DNA of 64,000 bases from the NCBI RefSeq assembly GCF_023101145.1, contig NZ_CP073714.1:1674001-1738000 (forward strand). The letters run 5' to 3'. This stretch comes from Paenibacillus pabuli. Its GTDB lineage: Bacteria; Bacillota; Bacilli; Paenibacillales; Paenibacillaceae. The stretch's first letter is position 1. Each line of letters begins with the position of its first letter. The translations under genes were made by a program, and so were the position numbers. A model generated the notes under the pieces. The model made no database searches and was not told where the DNA came from. It saw only the letters and a program-made list of their open reading frames with translations. Of the stretch, positions 1 to 8,939 are shown in pieces.

Positions 1-947
1 TTGTACTGCGCAATGATGAAGGTGTATTTGTCCTGACGCCGAGCCAGAACAAAAGCTTCCGTTTCCAGAGTAACTGGCCGGATAACCAAGGCCAGGTTTA
101 TCTCTACGAGACGCTAATCCGCAGCATTACAGGTGATTCGACCCGCCAGTTTGCCGATGAGAAGGAAAGCTATGTATTCGATGTAGCTGCCAACTATAAT
201 ACACATGCATTGGTCAGACAGAAAATATGGTTGAACAAAAGCGATTACGCTCCAAAACAGGTAGAAGTATCCGATTCGAATGCCAATGTGGTAGTCGATG
301 TGAAGTTCGATAGCTTCAAATTTGGTACCGAATTTGAGAAAGACGCGTTTGACATGCAGCGAAATATGACTGCTGCTTCAGAAAATGGTGGCAAAGGCGG
401 TACTGGCACAGGAGCAGCTCCTGCTGGAGAGGGTAAAGAGACTACCAATCCTCAAGCTGCAACAGAGGAAGGTTCTGCATCGAATCCGAGCGGAACCGTT
501 AGTGACGGACAGACCGGGGTGAGCGATAACGCCGAGCAGCAAGGTTCAGAAAATCCAGCCAGCGGGCAAGGAACCGAAGAACCTACATCGGCCGAGCCGG
601 AAGGTTCGGATAGCTTCGGGGTTATTCAGCCGACCTATGCACCGGAAGGCGTCAAACTGAAAGACGATCAGATCGTGGAAGGATCAGGAGACTATTCGGT
701 TATGCTTCGCTATGAAGGGACGTATAATTACACGATTTTTGAGGCGCGGCCACAGGACAGAGCCGTATCGCTTGCGCCGTCCAGTGTCGTTGATCTTGGG
801 TTCACGCTTGGTATGCTGAGCGGAGACGCCTTGCAGACACTTACATGGATGACGGACGGAGTGGAGTACAGAATTACGAGTGCAGACTTGCCTGTCAATG
901 AGATGATCCAAATTGCAACCTCCATGCAGGAAGAGTCTGGGAAATGA
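1..947 (+). CDS. ydcC: YdcC-like LolA-fold protein, C-terminal part
   Basis: The reading frame is already open at base 3 and ends at 947, so the N-terminus lies outside the window. The visible 314 residues resemble outer-membrane-lipoprotein-carrier (LolA-fold) proteins such as Bacillus YdcC, with beta-rich text such as YVFDVAANYNTHALVRQKIW followed by a second fold of about 95 residues. Between them is a Gly/Ser/Glu/Pro-rich linker of roughly 80 residues (about 385-630). In B. subtilis ydcC directly precedes the alanine racemase gene, as here. The exact function is unknown to me; a cell-envelope role linked to sporulation is inferred from YdcC. Confidence 0.75.
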   Translation, partial: VLRNDEGVFVLTPSQNKSFRFQSNWPDNQGQVYLYETLIRSITGDSTRQFADEKESYVFDVAANYNTHALVRQKIWLNKSDYAPKQVEVSDSNANVVVDVKFDSFKFGTEFEKDAFDMQRNMTAASENGGKGGTGTGAAPAGEGKETTNPQAATEEGSASNPSGTVSDGQTGVSDNAEQQGSENPASGQGTEEPTSAEPEGSDSFGVIQPTYAPEGVKLKDDQIVEGSGDYSVMLRYEGTYNYTIFEARPQDRAVSLAPSSVVDLGFTLGMLSGDALQTLTWMTDGVEYRITSADLPVNEMIQIATSMQEESGK

Positions 948-987
948 TTTGGAAAGTATAGACGTCCTGACATAAGGAATGCTAAGA

Positions 988-1019
988 AGCATCGGAGATC
1001 AATTCTCCGGTGCTTTGCT
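988..1019 (+). terminator. Intrinsic terminator after ydcC
   Basis: Arms 988-998 and 1004-1014 pair over 11 positions with one G-T wobble around a 5-base loop. Only a short T stretch follows, so termination may be partial. Confidence 0.55.
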
Positions 1020-1407
1020 GTATATTCAGCTCATCGTTCTTGTTTAATATCATTAATTCGCAGGGTTTGAATTAAGTCGAAGGCATTCGTATCAACAGGC
1101 AATGACCCTGCGTAAGATAAGCAAGGAACAGCTCCAATGCACTCAATAATGCAAAATACGCTTCTATGCGAGAGGAACCGGGTAAATAATACGATATAAG
1201 CAGATGAGTTAAGTTAAGGAGAGGTGAAAATCTCATGCTTGGTCTCGCTTATAGATCTTATTCTGCATTTGCTCCCGACTTCAGGTTCTTGCTACCGCAT
1301 AGTGTTTTGGACAGTTGACATTCCGTTCATTTGACAGTCACATGCTTGAGCATTACGATGGAATCTGACGTGAGCCGGATTAAGATGATTAGAGAAGGTG
1401 ACTTGAC
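1020..1407. other. Intergenic region before alr
   Basis: Apart from the terminator and one possible 27-codon reading frame (1235-1318) I see no gene here. No convincing sigma-A promoter for alr was fixed, although TTGACA at 1315-1320 could serve as a -35 element. Confidence 0.4.
1235..1318 (+). CDS. Possible 27-residue small ORF upstream of alr
   Basis: An ATG at 1235 is preceded by a good ribosome binding site (AAGGAGAGG at 1216-1224) and opens a 27-codon frame ending with TGA at 1316-1318. The product begins MLGLAYRSYS and matches no family I know. It could be a leader peptide, a small protein or chance. Only the strong ribosome binding site supports it. Confidence 0.22.
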   Translation: MLGLAYRSYSAFAPDFRFLLPHSVLDS

Positions 1408-2595
1408 GTGCAAGAACAATATCGGCCGACCCAAGCGGAAATCAATTTGGATCATTTGTGCAGCAACGTAGACGCTTTCCGTGGAACATTGCCGCAAGGC
1501 AAGAAACTGCTCGCTTGTGTGAAGGCAAACGCCTATGGACATGGGGCAGTGGAGACGGCCAGAGAACTGGAACGAGTTGGCGTGGATTACTTAAGTGTAG
1601 CTTTTCTTGACGAAGCGCTTGAATTGCGACAACACGGAATTACCCTTCCGATTCTGGTATTGGGCTACACACCGCCAGAAGGCATCGCTGAAGCCTGGAA
1701 ACATGATGTAACCATTACGTTGTTCAGTAGGGAAGTACTCGAAGCCATTCAACATCTGGAGACGGGCACATCCTCTCGTAAGCTCAAGGTTCATATCAAA
1801 ATCGACAGCGGCATGGGCAGGCTAGGCCTGCTGCCTGGCGACGAGGCGCTTGCTTTCATTCTGGAAGCAGCCAAGCTGAAGCAGGTTATGCTGGAAGGCA
1901 TGTTTACCCATTTTGCCAAGGCGGATGAACAAGACAAGACCTATACACTGGAGCAGTATCGACGGTTCCAAGGCGTGGTTGATGCGCTGCGGGATCAGGG
2001 ATGTGTCATCCCGATTATACATACGGCGAACAGCGCCGCTACCATTGATACGCCGGAGTTATCCTACAATATGGTACGTGTGGGAATCAGTCTGTACGGA
2101 TTGTATCCTTCGGATGAGGTGAATCATCAGGTAGTGAAGCTGTCCCCGGTATTGACACTGAAGACGAAGGCGGTTCTGGTCAAAACACTGCCGCCCCACT
2201 GGGGTGTCAGCTACGGAACCCGTTATGTAACACAAGGGAACGAACGAATAGCGACCCTGCCAATCGGCTATGCAGACGGATTTTCAAGAATGCTGTCAGG
2301 TAAAGCACAAGTACTTGTGCGCGGCCGCCGTGTTCCCGTCGTCGGTACGATCTGTATGGATCAGTGTATGGTGTCGCTACAATCTTTTGCAGCAGAAGCA
2401 GAAGAAATTCAAGCCGGCGAAGAGGTTGTTCTCATTGGTCACCAATCGGGTGCAGTCATAACTGCATACGAGGTGGCATCTCAGCTCGGTACGATTCCCT
2501 ACGAAGTGATCTGCATGATGGCGCACCGAATCCCGCGGGTTTATACCCGTAATGGAGCCGTAGTCGCCAGAATCAACCCTCTTTTGACACCCTGA
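1408..2595 (+). CDS. alr: Alanine racemase
   Basis: PLP-dependent racemase that converts L-alanine to D-alanine for peptidoglycan; cytoplasmic. The 395-residue length is normal for Alr. Residues 36-45 carry the cofactor motif ACVKANAYGH with the Schiff-base lysine at Lys39. The second catalytic base, a tyrosine in VSYGTRY, lies near residue 269, and VGTICMDQCMV follows in the C-terminal beta domain. The start is GTG at 1408 behind GAAGGTG. It sits between a ydcC homologue and ndoAI-ndoA, the order known from Bacillus, which supports the main alr gene rather than a spore-specific paralogue. Confidence 0.95.
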   Translation: MQEQYRPTQAEINLDHLCSNVDAFRGTLPQGKKLLACVKANAYGHGAVETARELERVGVDYLSVAFLDEALELRQHGITLPILVLGYTPPEGIAEAWKHDVTITLFSREVLEAIQHLETGTSSRKLKVHIKIDSGMGRLGLLPGDEALAFILEAAKLKQVMLEGMFTHFAKADEQDKTYTLEQYRRFQGVVDALRDQGCVIPIIHTANSAATIDTPELSYNMVRVGISLYGLYPSDEVNHQVVKLSPVLTLKTKAVLVKTLPPHWGVSYGTRYVTQGNERIATLPIGYADGFSRMLSGKAQVLVRGRRVPVVGTICMDQCMVSLQSFAAEAEEIQAGEEVVLIGHQSGAVITAYEVASQLGTIPYEVICMMAHRIPRVYTRNGAVVARINPLLTP

Positions 2596-2715
2596 CAGCT
2601 TGACTGGACGCTATTACCAATAAACTTTTTTTCAGAACAGAAGGAATACTGTCGGAGCATCTCGAATTATGAATGAAGACTGGGATGAAAAATCCTGAAA
2701 AGAGATGTTTGGTCT

Positions 2716-2744
2716 GTACGAATATTGTTCCCCGTGTTTATAAT
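2716..2744 (+). promoter_or_regulatory. Possible sigma-A promoter for ndoAI-ndoA
   Basis: A perfect -10 TATAAT at 2739-2744 lies 113 bases before the antitoxin start. The -35 region (GTACGA at 2716-2721) is poor, so this is tentative. Confidence 0.35.
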
Positions 2745-2856
2745 GGAGTACAGCATACTTGATATACTCGGGGCATATATATTCCTTTGTATAAAAGTTC
2801 TGGAAAAACGTAATACTGGTTCACAATGGCGAAAGGTTTGTGGGGGTGGAAGAAAG

Positions 2857-3138
2857 GTGGCCAACTTGCAGAACACCAAGCGGATCATGATCAGTTTGCC
2901 TGATTATCTTTTGCAAGAAGTGGATGGCATCGTAGCGCTGGAGAATTCCAACCGCAGCGAATTGATTAGGCAGGCCATGAAGCTGTATTTGACGGAGCGT
3001 AAGAAACGTTACATCCGTGAATCGATGCAGCGAGGATACATGGAGATGGCGAAGATTAACCTCACCATGGCATCCGAGGCCTTTCACGCGGAGGAAGATG
3101 CGGACAGCACTCTGGACCGCTTAGTTAGCGGGGTGTAG
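2857..3138 (+). CDS. ndoAI: NdoAI/MazE-type antitoxin (ribbon-helix-helix)
   Basis: Antitoxin expected to bind and neutralise the NdoA RNase encoded 3 bases downstream and to repress their own promoter. The 93-residue product has an N-terminal ribbon-helix-helix domain (about residues 5-45, with KRIMISLPDYLLQEVD and NRSELIRQAMKLYL) and an acidic C-terminal tail that should wrap the toxin. I chose the GTG at 2857 because GGGGGTGG lies just upstream and the protein then begins VANLQNTKRIM, as in relatives. An in-frame start at 2725 would add 44 residues without family support. Confidence 0.9.
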   Translation: MANLQNTKRIMISLPDYLLQEVDGIVALENSNRSELIRQAMKLYLTERKKRYIRESMQRGYMEMAKINLTMASEAFHAEEDADSTLDRLVSGV

Positions 3139-3141
3139 ACA

Positions 3142-3492
3142 TTGATCGTAAAACGCGGTGACGTTTTTTTTGCGGATCTTTCTCCCGTTGTTGGTTCCGA
3201 GCAAGGTGGAGTCAGGCCGGTTCTGGTCATCCAGAATGACATCGGCAACCGGTTTAGTCCTACGTGTATTGTGGCGGCGATCACCGCCCAGATCCAAAAG
3301 GCAAAGCTGCCGACGCATGTGGAGATTGATGCGGCGGCACACGGTTTTGACCGGGACTCGGTTATTTTGCTCGAACAAATACGGACAATTGATAAGCAGA
3401 GGCTGACCGACAAGATTACCCATTTGGACGAGGAGACCATGAAACTGGTCAACGAAGCCTTACAGATCAGCCTGGGTTTAATCGATTTTTAA
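3142..3492 (+). CDS. ndoA: NdoA/MazF-type endoribonuclease toxin
   Basis: Sequence-specific mRNA interferase of the PemK/MazF fold, 116 residues, the standard size. The opening [16 protein letters not shown] and the [12 protein letters not shown] strand are diagnostic. Arg25 and Thr48, the catalytic pair known in B. subtilis MazF, are both present. The start is TTG at 3142, three bases after the antitoxin stop, so translation is probably coupled. This pair is chromosomally conserved next to alr in Bacillales and is not a sign of a mobile element. Confidence 0.93.
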   Translation: MIVKRGDVFFADLSPVVGSEQGGVRPVLVIQNDIGNRFSPTCIVAAITAQIQKAKLPTHVEIDAAAHGFDRDSVILLEQIRTIDKQRLTDKITHLDEETMKLVNEALQISLGLIDF

Positions 3493-3580
3493 AGGCATGA
3501 GGCAGTTGTTTCTTTGTACTGCCGTGCCATCCGTAGACAATGGATGTTCCTTGCAGGAACACACAATTTCAGACAGCAAT

Positions 3581-3627
3581 CAAAAGAGCGTACAACAGCC
3601 TAACGGCCGGGGTACGCTCTTTTGATT
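3581..3627 (+). terminator. Strong intrinsic terminator after ndoA
   Basis: A perfect 13-base-pair stem joins 3581-3593 (CAAAAGAGCGTAC) and 3612-3624 across an 18-base loop. A small hairpin GTTCC/GGAAC at 3546-3560 lies upstream. Confidence 0.85.
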
Positions 3628-3673
3628 AAAGCTTCATGAAAGCGTAGAACATTGCGAAGCTTTTCGTTATAAT
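3628..3673 (+). promoter_or_regulatory. Promoter and inverted repeat before the alpha-galactosidase gene
   Basis: A consensus -10 TATAAT at 3668-3673 has a weak -35 (TAGAAC, 3645-3650) at 17 bases. An 8-base inverted repeat, AAAGCTTC at 3628-3635 and GAAGCTTT near 3656-3663, brackets the -35. It could be an operator for sugar control; this is inference. Confidence 0.45.
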
Positions 3674-3727
3674 GATACCTGAGAAACCGTTTACGTCAAT
3701 CGACATATATAGAGGTGGAGGAGACAT

Positions 3728-5917
3728 ATGAGCATTTATATTGACCAGGAGAAGCTTCAATTTCATCTACAGACTCAAAAGGCAAGCTATGTATTCCAGG
3801 TATTGCCTTCGGGATATTTGGTACATTTGTATTATGGCAAAAAACTTCGCGATACCGACCTGAGCTGGCTTCATGTACGTACGGAGCGTGCCTCGTTCAG
3901 CCCGAATCCGGTACCGGAAGATCGGACGATCTCCTTCGACACATTGGCGCAAGAGTTGCCAGTATACGGTACAAGTGATTTCCGTAATCCGGCAATCCAA
4001 TTGGAGCTTGAGAACGGTTCAACCGTTTCGGAGTTTACGTATACAGGCCATCGACTGGTGAAAGGAAAGGCAGCGCTTACCGGATTGCCGGCAACTTATG
4101 TTGAGTCTGACGATGAAGCCGAGACACTCATCGTTGAACTGGAAGACCGTGTTGCAGGGATCAAGATTGAACTTAACTACACAGCCTTTACGGCATTTAA
4201 TGCCATCACGCGTTCCATGCGTATCGTTAATGAGAGCGCTACCTCAGTGAAAATTGCGCGTGCGCTCAGTTCTTCCGTTGATTTCCCGCATGCCGATTAC
4301 GAATTGCTGCAACTGTCAGGAGCATGGACGCGTGAACGGGATATCGTTCGCAGACCGCTTGCTTCCGGACTGCAAGGCATCGAGAGCCGCCGCGGCTCAA
4401 GCAGTCACCAGCAGAATCCGTTTATTGCACTGATGACACCGGGTACAGACGAAGATCAGGGTGAAGTCTACGGGTTCAGCCTTGTATATAGCGGCAGCTT
4501 CACGGCACAGGCGGAAGTGGATCAGTTCCACACCACTCGTGTATCGTTGGGAATCAACCCGTTTGAGTTCAGCTGGAAGCTGGAGTCGCAGGAGTCATTC
4601 CAGACACCTGAGACGGTTATGGTCTACTCGGATGCAGGTCTGGATGGCATGTCTCAGTCATATCATGAACTGTATCGCGAACGCCTTGCGCGTGGCAAGT
4701 TCCGCAATGCAGAGCGTCCGGTTCTGGTCAACAACTGGGAAGCGACCTATTTCGGCTTCAATGCAGATAAGATTGAGCAGATCGCCCAAGCAGGGAAGAA
4801 GCTTGGCATTGAGCTGTTCGTACTGGATGACGGATGGTTCGGACATCGGGACAGCGATAACTCCTCACTCGGTGACTGGATTGTGGACAAGAACAAACTG
4901 CCACAAGGCCTGGATGATTTGGCCAACCGGGTAACTGGTCTGGACATGCAGTTTGGACTTTGGTTCGAGCCTGAGATGATTTCGCCAGACAGCGAATTGT
5001 ACCGTGCTCATCCGGACTGGTGTCTGCATGTTCCGGATCGCCGCCGGACGGAAGGGCGCCAGCAGTTGGTACTTGATTTCTCCCGTCAGGATGTACGTGA
5101 TGAGATCGTGCGCATGCTAAGCGATGTACTTGGATCTGCTCCGATCACTTATGTGAAATGGGACATGAACCGGAATATGACGGAAGTGGGTTCAGCATTG
5201 CTTCCAGCTGATAGACAGCGCGAGACAGCGCATCGATACATGCTCGGGTTGTACGAAGTCATGGAACGCATCACTTCATCCTTCCCGAACATTCTGTTTG
5301 AGAGCTGTTCAGGTGGTGGCGGCCGTTTTGATCCGGGCATGCTGTATTACATGCCGCAGACGTGGACTAGTGACAACACGGATGCCATCTCCCGGTTACG
5401 GATTCAGTATGGGACAAGCCTGGTATATCCGGTAAGTTCAATGGGGTCACATATCTCAGCGGTCCCGAATCATCAAGTTAATCGAATTACCTCTCTGGAG
5501 ATCCGTGGACATGTGGCCATGTCGGGCAACTTTGGATATGAGTTGGATTTGACTCGTTTCACTGAGGAAGAGAATGCCATCGTGAAGGCTCAGGTTGAGC
5601 TGTACAAGGAAATTCGGGGGACCATTCAATATGGGACGTTCCGTCGTTTGCTAAGTCCGTTTGAGGGAAATGAAACGGCATGGATGTTTATTGCTCCAGA
5701 TGGCAGTGAAGCCGTTGTATTCTACTTCCGTGTGTTGTCTGAACCGAATGCACCGCTCCAACGTCTGAAGCTGAAGGGCCTGGACCCTGACGCGGATTAC
5801 CGCCTGAAAGGTGGTTCCGAGACGTTTACCGGGGATGCGCTGATGTATGGCGGGATTTCCGTAGGCCGTGCATCGGGAGACTACCTGAGTGAAATGTTCC
5901 GATTCGAACGGGTATAA
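3728..5917 (+). CDS. Alpha-galactosidase, GH36 family
   Basis: Hydrolyses terminal alpha-1,6-galactose from melibiose, raffinose and galactomannan fragments. The 729 residues match full-length GH36 enzymes: an N-terminal beta-sandwich (about 1-320), a catalytic barrel and a C-terminal beta domain. The nucleophile is Asp479 in YVKWDMNRN and the acid/base Asp549 in TWTSDNTDA; ESCSGGGGRFD and FGLWFEPEMI are further family signatures. No signal peptide is present, so it is cytoplasmic and needs an imported oligosaccharide. ATG 3728 follows GGTGGAGGAG. It stands alone, with no transporter or regulator beside it. Confidence 0.95.
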   Translation: MSIYIDQEKLQFHLQTQKASYVFQVLPSGYLVHLYYGKKLRDTDLSWLHVRTERASFSPNPVPEDRTISFDTLAQELPVYGTSDFRNPAIQLELENGSTVSEFTYTGHRLVKGKAALTGLPATYVESDDEAETLIVELEDRVAGIKIELNYTAFTAFNAITRSMRIVNESATSVKIARALSSSVDFPHADYELLQLSGAWTRERDIVRRPLASGLQGIESRRGSSSHQQNPFIALMTPGTDEDQGEVYGFSLVYSGSFTAQAEVDQFHTTRVSLGINPFEFSWKLESQESFQTPETVMVYSDAGLDGMSQSYHELYRERLARGKFRNAERPVLVNNWEATYFGFNADKIEQIAQAGKKLGIELFVLDDGWFGHRDSDNSSLGDWIVDKNKLPQGLDDLANRVTGLDMQFGLWFEPEMISPDSELYRAHPDWCLHVPDRRRTEGRQQLVLDFSRQDVRDEIVRMLSDVLGSAPITYVKWDMNRNMTEVGSALLPADRQRETAHRYMLGLYEVMERITSSFPNILFESCSGGGGRFDPGMLYYMPQTWTSDNTDAISRLRIQYGTSLVYPVSSMGSHISAVPNHQVNRITSLEIRGHVAMSGNFGYELDLTRFTEEENAIVKAQVELYKEIRGTIQYGTFRRLLSPFEGNETAWMFIAPDGSEAVVFYFRVLSEPNAPLQRLKLKGLDPDADYRLKGGSETFTGDALMYGGISVGRASGDYLSEMFRFERV

Positions 5918-5949
5918 TAAACTGGCGTTAGTGCAGTGTGTGTCAGGGG

Positions 5950-5988
5950 AGACCGGAAGACGTCGTGGAGACGGTTTTCGGTCTTTTC
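5950..5988 (+). terminator. Intrinsic terminator after alpha-galactosidase
   Basis: Arms 5950-5963 and 5971-5984 form a 14-position stem with two wobbles and one mismatch, followed by TTTTCTC. Confidence 0.7.
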
Positions 5989-6191
5989 TCATGGCGTAGA
6001 CGACGGTTTGATTTGTAATCTCAATTGTAAGAACTTGTAACCTGGACGAATGCTGGAAATCTGAACGGGATTTTGTGATAATATAGGGGAGAGGAATCTG
6101 CATGAATGTAGGTTCGATACTGTGATTACAGCAGCAAAGCTGCCCTGAACAAGCTTCAACTGAACGATTCAGGAAGGAAAGAGGGATTTAT

Positions 6192-8414
6192 TTGTCTGAA
6201 CAGGAAACGGTTCTGGAACCCAATGAAGAAACAATAAAGGCAGAGCGCCATGAACGAATCATCAAACAGGTAGCCAAGGAACTGTCACTGTCCTTGAAGC
6301 AGGTCCGCACAACGTCGGAGCTTCTGGACGAAGGCAATACCATTCCATTTATCGCCCGCTACCGTAAAGAAATGACTGGAGAGCTGGATGAGAACCAGCT
6401 GCGGCTCATTGAAGAGCGCATCGTTTACTTGCGCAATCTGGAAGACCGCAAAGTGGAAGTCATCCGTATTATAGAGGAACAAGGCAAGCTGACCGGAGAA
6501 CTGAAACAGTCCATCACGCAGGCAGTTAAACTGCAGGAAGTGGAGGACTTGTACCGTCCGTTTCGTCAGAAGCGGAAAACCCGTGCCAGTGTGGCGAAGG
6601 AAAAAGGTCTTGAACCACTCGCGGTCTGGATATGGAGTCAACCGAAGCAAGGGAATGTCCTGGAGGAAGCTGCACGTTATATCAATGCTGAACTCGGGGT
6701 AGACGATGCAGAGGTCGCGCTTCAGGGAGCCAGAGACATTCTGGCTGAGAATATTGCAGATGATGCTGCTATTCGTGCATGGATTCGTCGTTATACGCTC
6801 GATCATGGCATGCTGACTTCGGAAGCGAAGGATGCTGAGCAGGAGTCTGTATATGAGAACTACTATGATTATCGTGAATTAGCCAAAAAAATGCCTCCTC
6901 ACCGTATTCTCGCCATTAACCGCGGTGAACGTGAAAACATTTTGAAAGTGGGTCTGGACGTGCCGCCTGAACCGGCTCACCGACATATGGAAGGACAAAT
7001 TATCAAGGGTGCATCTGCTGTCCAGGACGTTTTGCGTGCTGTGATTGAAGATGCTTACAAACGATTGATTGCCCCTTCGATTGAGCGTGAGGTTCGCGCA
7101 GAACTGACGGAAAAAGGTGAAAGCCAAGCGATATCCGTATTCTCGGCTAATCTTCGCAATCTGCTGCTTCAGCCGCCGATTCATGGTAAACGTGTACTTG
7201 GTGTCGATCCTGCTTACCGTACGGGTTGTAAACTGGCTGTGGTCGACGATACGGGCAAGCTGCTGGAAGTGGCTGTTACGTATCCAACGCCACCACACAA
7301 CAAGAAGCGTGAAGCTGCCGAGGTGTTCCACCGGATGATCAAGCAGTATGATATTGGATTGATTGTCATCGGTAATGGTACCGGATCCCGTGAAACAGAA
7401 CAGTTTGTTGCCGAGATTATTCAGGAGAACGGGGACGAAAGTCTCGTGTATCTGATCGTCAATGAAGCTGGAGCGAGTGTGTATTCTGCATCTAAGCTGG
7501 CCCAGGAAGAATTCCCGGATCTTGACGTTGCTGAGCGAAGTGCTGCTTCGATCGCCCGCCGGGTGCAAGACCCGCTGGCTGAGCTCGTTAAGATTGATCC
7601 CAAAGCCATTGGTGTAGGTCAATATCAACATGACGTATCTCAAAAGATTTTGGAAGAAAGCTTGAAGGCTGTTGTGGAATCCGCAGTTAACCATGTGGGC
7701 GTGGATGTGAACACGGCTTCGCCGTCACTGCTGTCCTATGTTGCGGGTGTAAATGCCACGATTGCCAAAAATATTGTGAAATATCGCGAAGAGAACGGTC
7801 GATTCACGAATCGTCGCCAGTTGCAAAAGGTGCCTCGTCTCGGTGCCAAATCCTATGAGCAATGCGTAGGCTTTATGCGGATTGGTGAAGGGGAGAACCC
7901 GTTGGATCGCACACCGATTCACCCTGAATCGTATAAGGTTGTTGACCAGCTCTTTAAGGAGCTTCAGGTTGAGCTGGACAAGCTGGGCAGCAAGGAACTG
8001 TCTGTTCTCCTGTCGGAGCAGCAACCGGAACAGCTGGCTGTGAAGCTGGGTGTGGGTGTGCCTACACTGCGTGACATTCTGGACAGCTTGCAGCGTCCGG
8101 GTCGTGACCCGCGTGAAGAAATGCCGCTGCCGATCTTCCGCACGGATGTGCTCAAAATTGAAGATTTGGTGGAAGGCATGGAGCTGCAAGGTACGGTTCG
8201 TAACGTAATTGACTTTGGCGCTTTTGTTGATATCGGCATCAAGAGTGACGGACTCGTCCACATTTCACAGCTGAGCAACGGTTACGTCAAACATCCGATG
8301 GATGTTGTATCTGTCGGGGATAACGTAACGGTATGGGTGATGAACGTGGATACCAAAAAAGGCCGTGTCGGCCTCACGATGAAAAAGCCTGCTTCTTCCA
8401 AGCAGTCTTCCTAA
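6192..8414 (+). CDS. tex: Tex-family RNA-binding transcription accessory protein
   Basis: Homologue of Tex/YdcI, a nucleic-acid-binding protein associated with transcription. The 740 residues follow the family order: an N-terminal helical region (LDEGNTIPFIARYRKEMTG near residue 50), a YqgF/RNase H-like domain (VLGVDPAYRTGCKLAVVD near 335), helix-hairpin-helix segments and a C-terminal S1 RNA-binding domain at about 653-735 (GTVRNVIDFGAFVDIG). The start is TTG at 6192 behind GGAAAGAGGG. The S1 domain is intact and the gene is full length. The neighbours cmpA and sprT follow as in B. subtilis. Confidence 0.95.
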   Translation: MSEQETVLEPNEETIKAERHERIIKQVAKELSLSLKQVRTTSELLDEGNTIPFIARYRKEMTGELDENQLRLIEERIVYLRNLEDRKVEVIRIIEEQGKLTGELKQSITQAVKLQEVEDLYRPFRQKRKTRASVAKEKGLEPLAVWIWSQPKQGNVLEEAARYINAELGVDDAEVALQGARDILAENIADDAAIRAWIRRYTLDHGMLTSEAKDAEQESVYENYYDYRELAKKMPPHRILAINRGERENILKVGLDVPPEPAHRHMEGQIIKGASAVQDVLRAVIEDAYKRLIAPSIEREVRAELTEKGESQAISVFSANLRNLLLQPPIHGKRVLGVDPAYRTGCKLAVVDDTGKLLEVAVTYPTPPHNKKREAAEVFHRMIKQYDIGLIVIGNGTGSRETEQFVAEIIQENGDESLVYLIVNEAGASVYSASKLAQEEFPDLDVAERSAASIARRVQDPLAELVKIDPKAIGVGQYQHDVSQKILEESLKAVVESAVNHVGVDVNTASPSLLSYVAGVNATIAKNIVKYREENGRFTNRRQLQKVPRLGAKSYEQCVGFMRIGEGENPLDRTPIHPESYKVVDQLFKELQVELDKLGSKELSVLLSEQQPEQLAVKLGVGVPTLRDILDSLQRPGRDPREEMPLPIFRTDVLKIEDLVEGMELQGTVRNVIDFGAFVDIGIKSDGLVHISQLSNGYVKHPMDVVSVGDNVTVWVMNVDTKKGRVGLTMKKPASSKQSS

Positions 8415-8434
8415 TCCAGGCACAATGATCGGAG

Positions 8435-8467
8435 AACAGCCTTCCCTGTAATGGGAAGGCTGTTTGT
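8435..8467 (+). terminator. Intrinsic terminator after tex
   Basis: Perfect 12-base-pair stem AACAGCCTTCCC (8435-8446) with GGGAAGGCTGTT (8453-8464) around a 6-base loop. It lies between tex and the convergent cmpA and may serve both. Confidence 0.8.
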
Positions 8468-8567
8468 GGTCAGCTATAATAGTACTGTTGCCCGTACTGT
8501 ATTCTTCGAAGGGATTTTATGATAGAAGTGAGAGCTTGAAGTGGACGGAGAGAGTGGCGTCAGATGA

Positions 8568-8711
8568 TTAAAGTTCGCTGTCCGCGCTGCGCGGGGTGCC
8601 GCTTGTCGGTTTGTTTCGGTAAAAGAACCAACATTCGTTCAGCAGCTTGATCTGTCTGCTGTCCTTTTTGTGAAATGCACGCATCAGTTGATTGCAAAGC
8701 CATTGAGGCAA
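8568..8711 (-). CDS. cmpA: Cortex morphogenetic protein CmpA
   Basis: A 47-codon gene on the minus strand, starting with TTG at 8711 behind GAGGAGGAG. The product reads MPQWLCNQLMRAFHKKD, then RQIKLLNECWFFYRNK, then a polar tail. This matches CmpA, the roughly 37-residue spore protein that in B. subtilis helps the ClpXP-dependent quality control of coat and cortex assembly. The position beside tex and sprT agrees with Bacillus. The last ten residues (SGTPRSADSEL) extend beyond the Bacillus protein as I recall it. Confidence 0.82.
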   Translation of the reverse strand: MPQWLCNQLMRAFHKKDSRQIKLLNECWFFYRNKPTSGTPRSADSEL

Positions 8712-8861
8712 AGGTATCTCCTCCTCTTGCATAATTCATCTGTACGTTAGCATATGTGGCAATAGCCTGGACTGTGCGGATTAACCCGGGAGGAACTCGG
8801 AAAATTCAATATCTATGCGGATATGGATTAAAGGACGGACCTATGTTGTACGGTTAAAAAA

Positions 8862-8903
8862 ATGAAAAAAAGCACAATCCCCGATTTTAGGAGATGCGCT
8901 TTT
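8862..8903 (-). terminator. Intrinsic terminator for the 8940-9296 gene
   Basis: On the minus strand, arms 8903-8895 and 8876-8868 pair with one mismatch and are followed by a run of seven T. The remaining bases between cmpA and this point show nothing clear. Confidence 0.55.
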
Positions 8904-8939
8904 GATTCCATTCTGTAATAAAAATAAGTCCAAAGTGAA

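Noticed and set aside
6879..7694. 271-codon open frame antisense to tex
   Set aside because: Lies fully inside tex, composition typical of an antisense shadow.
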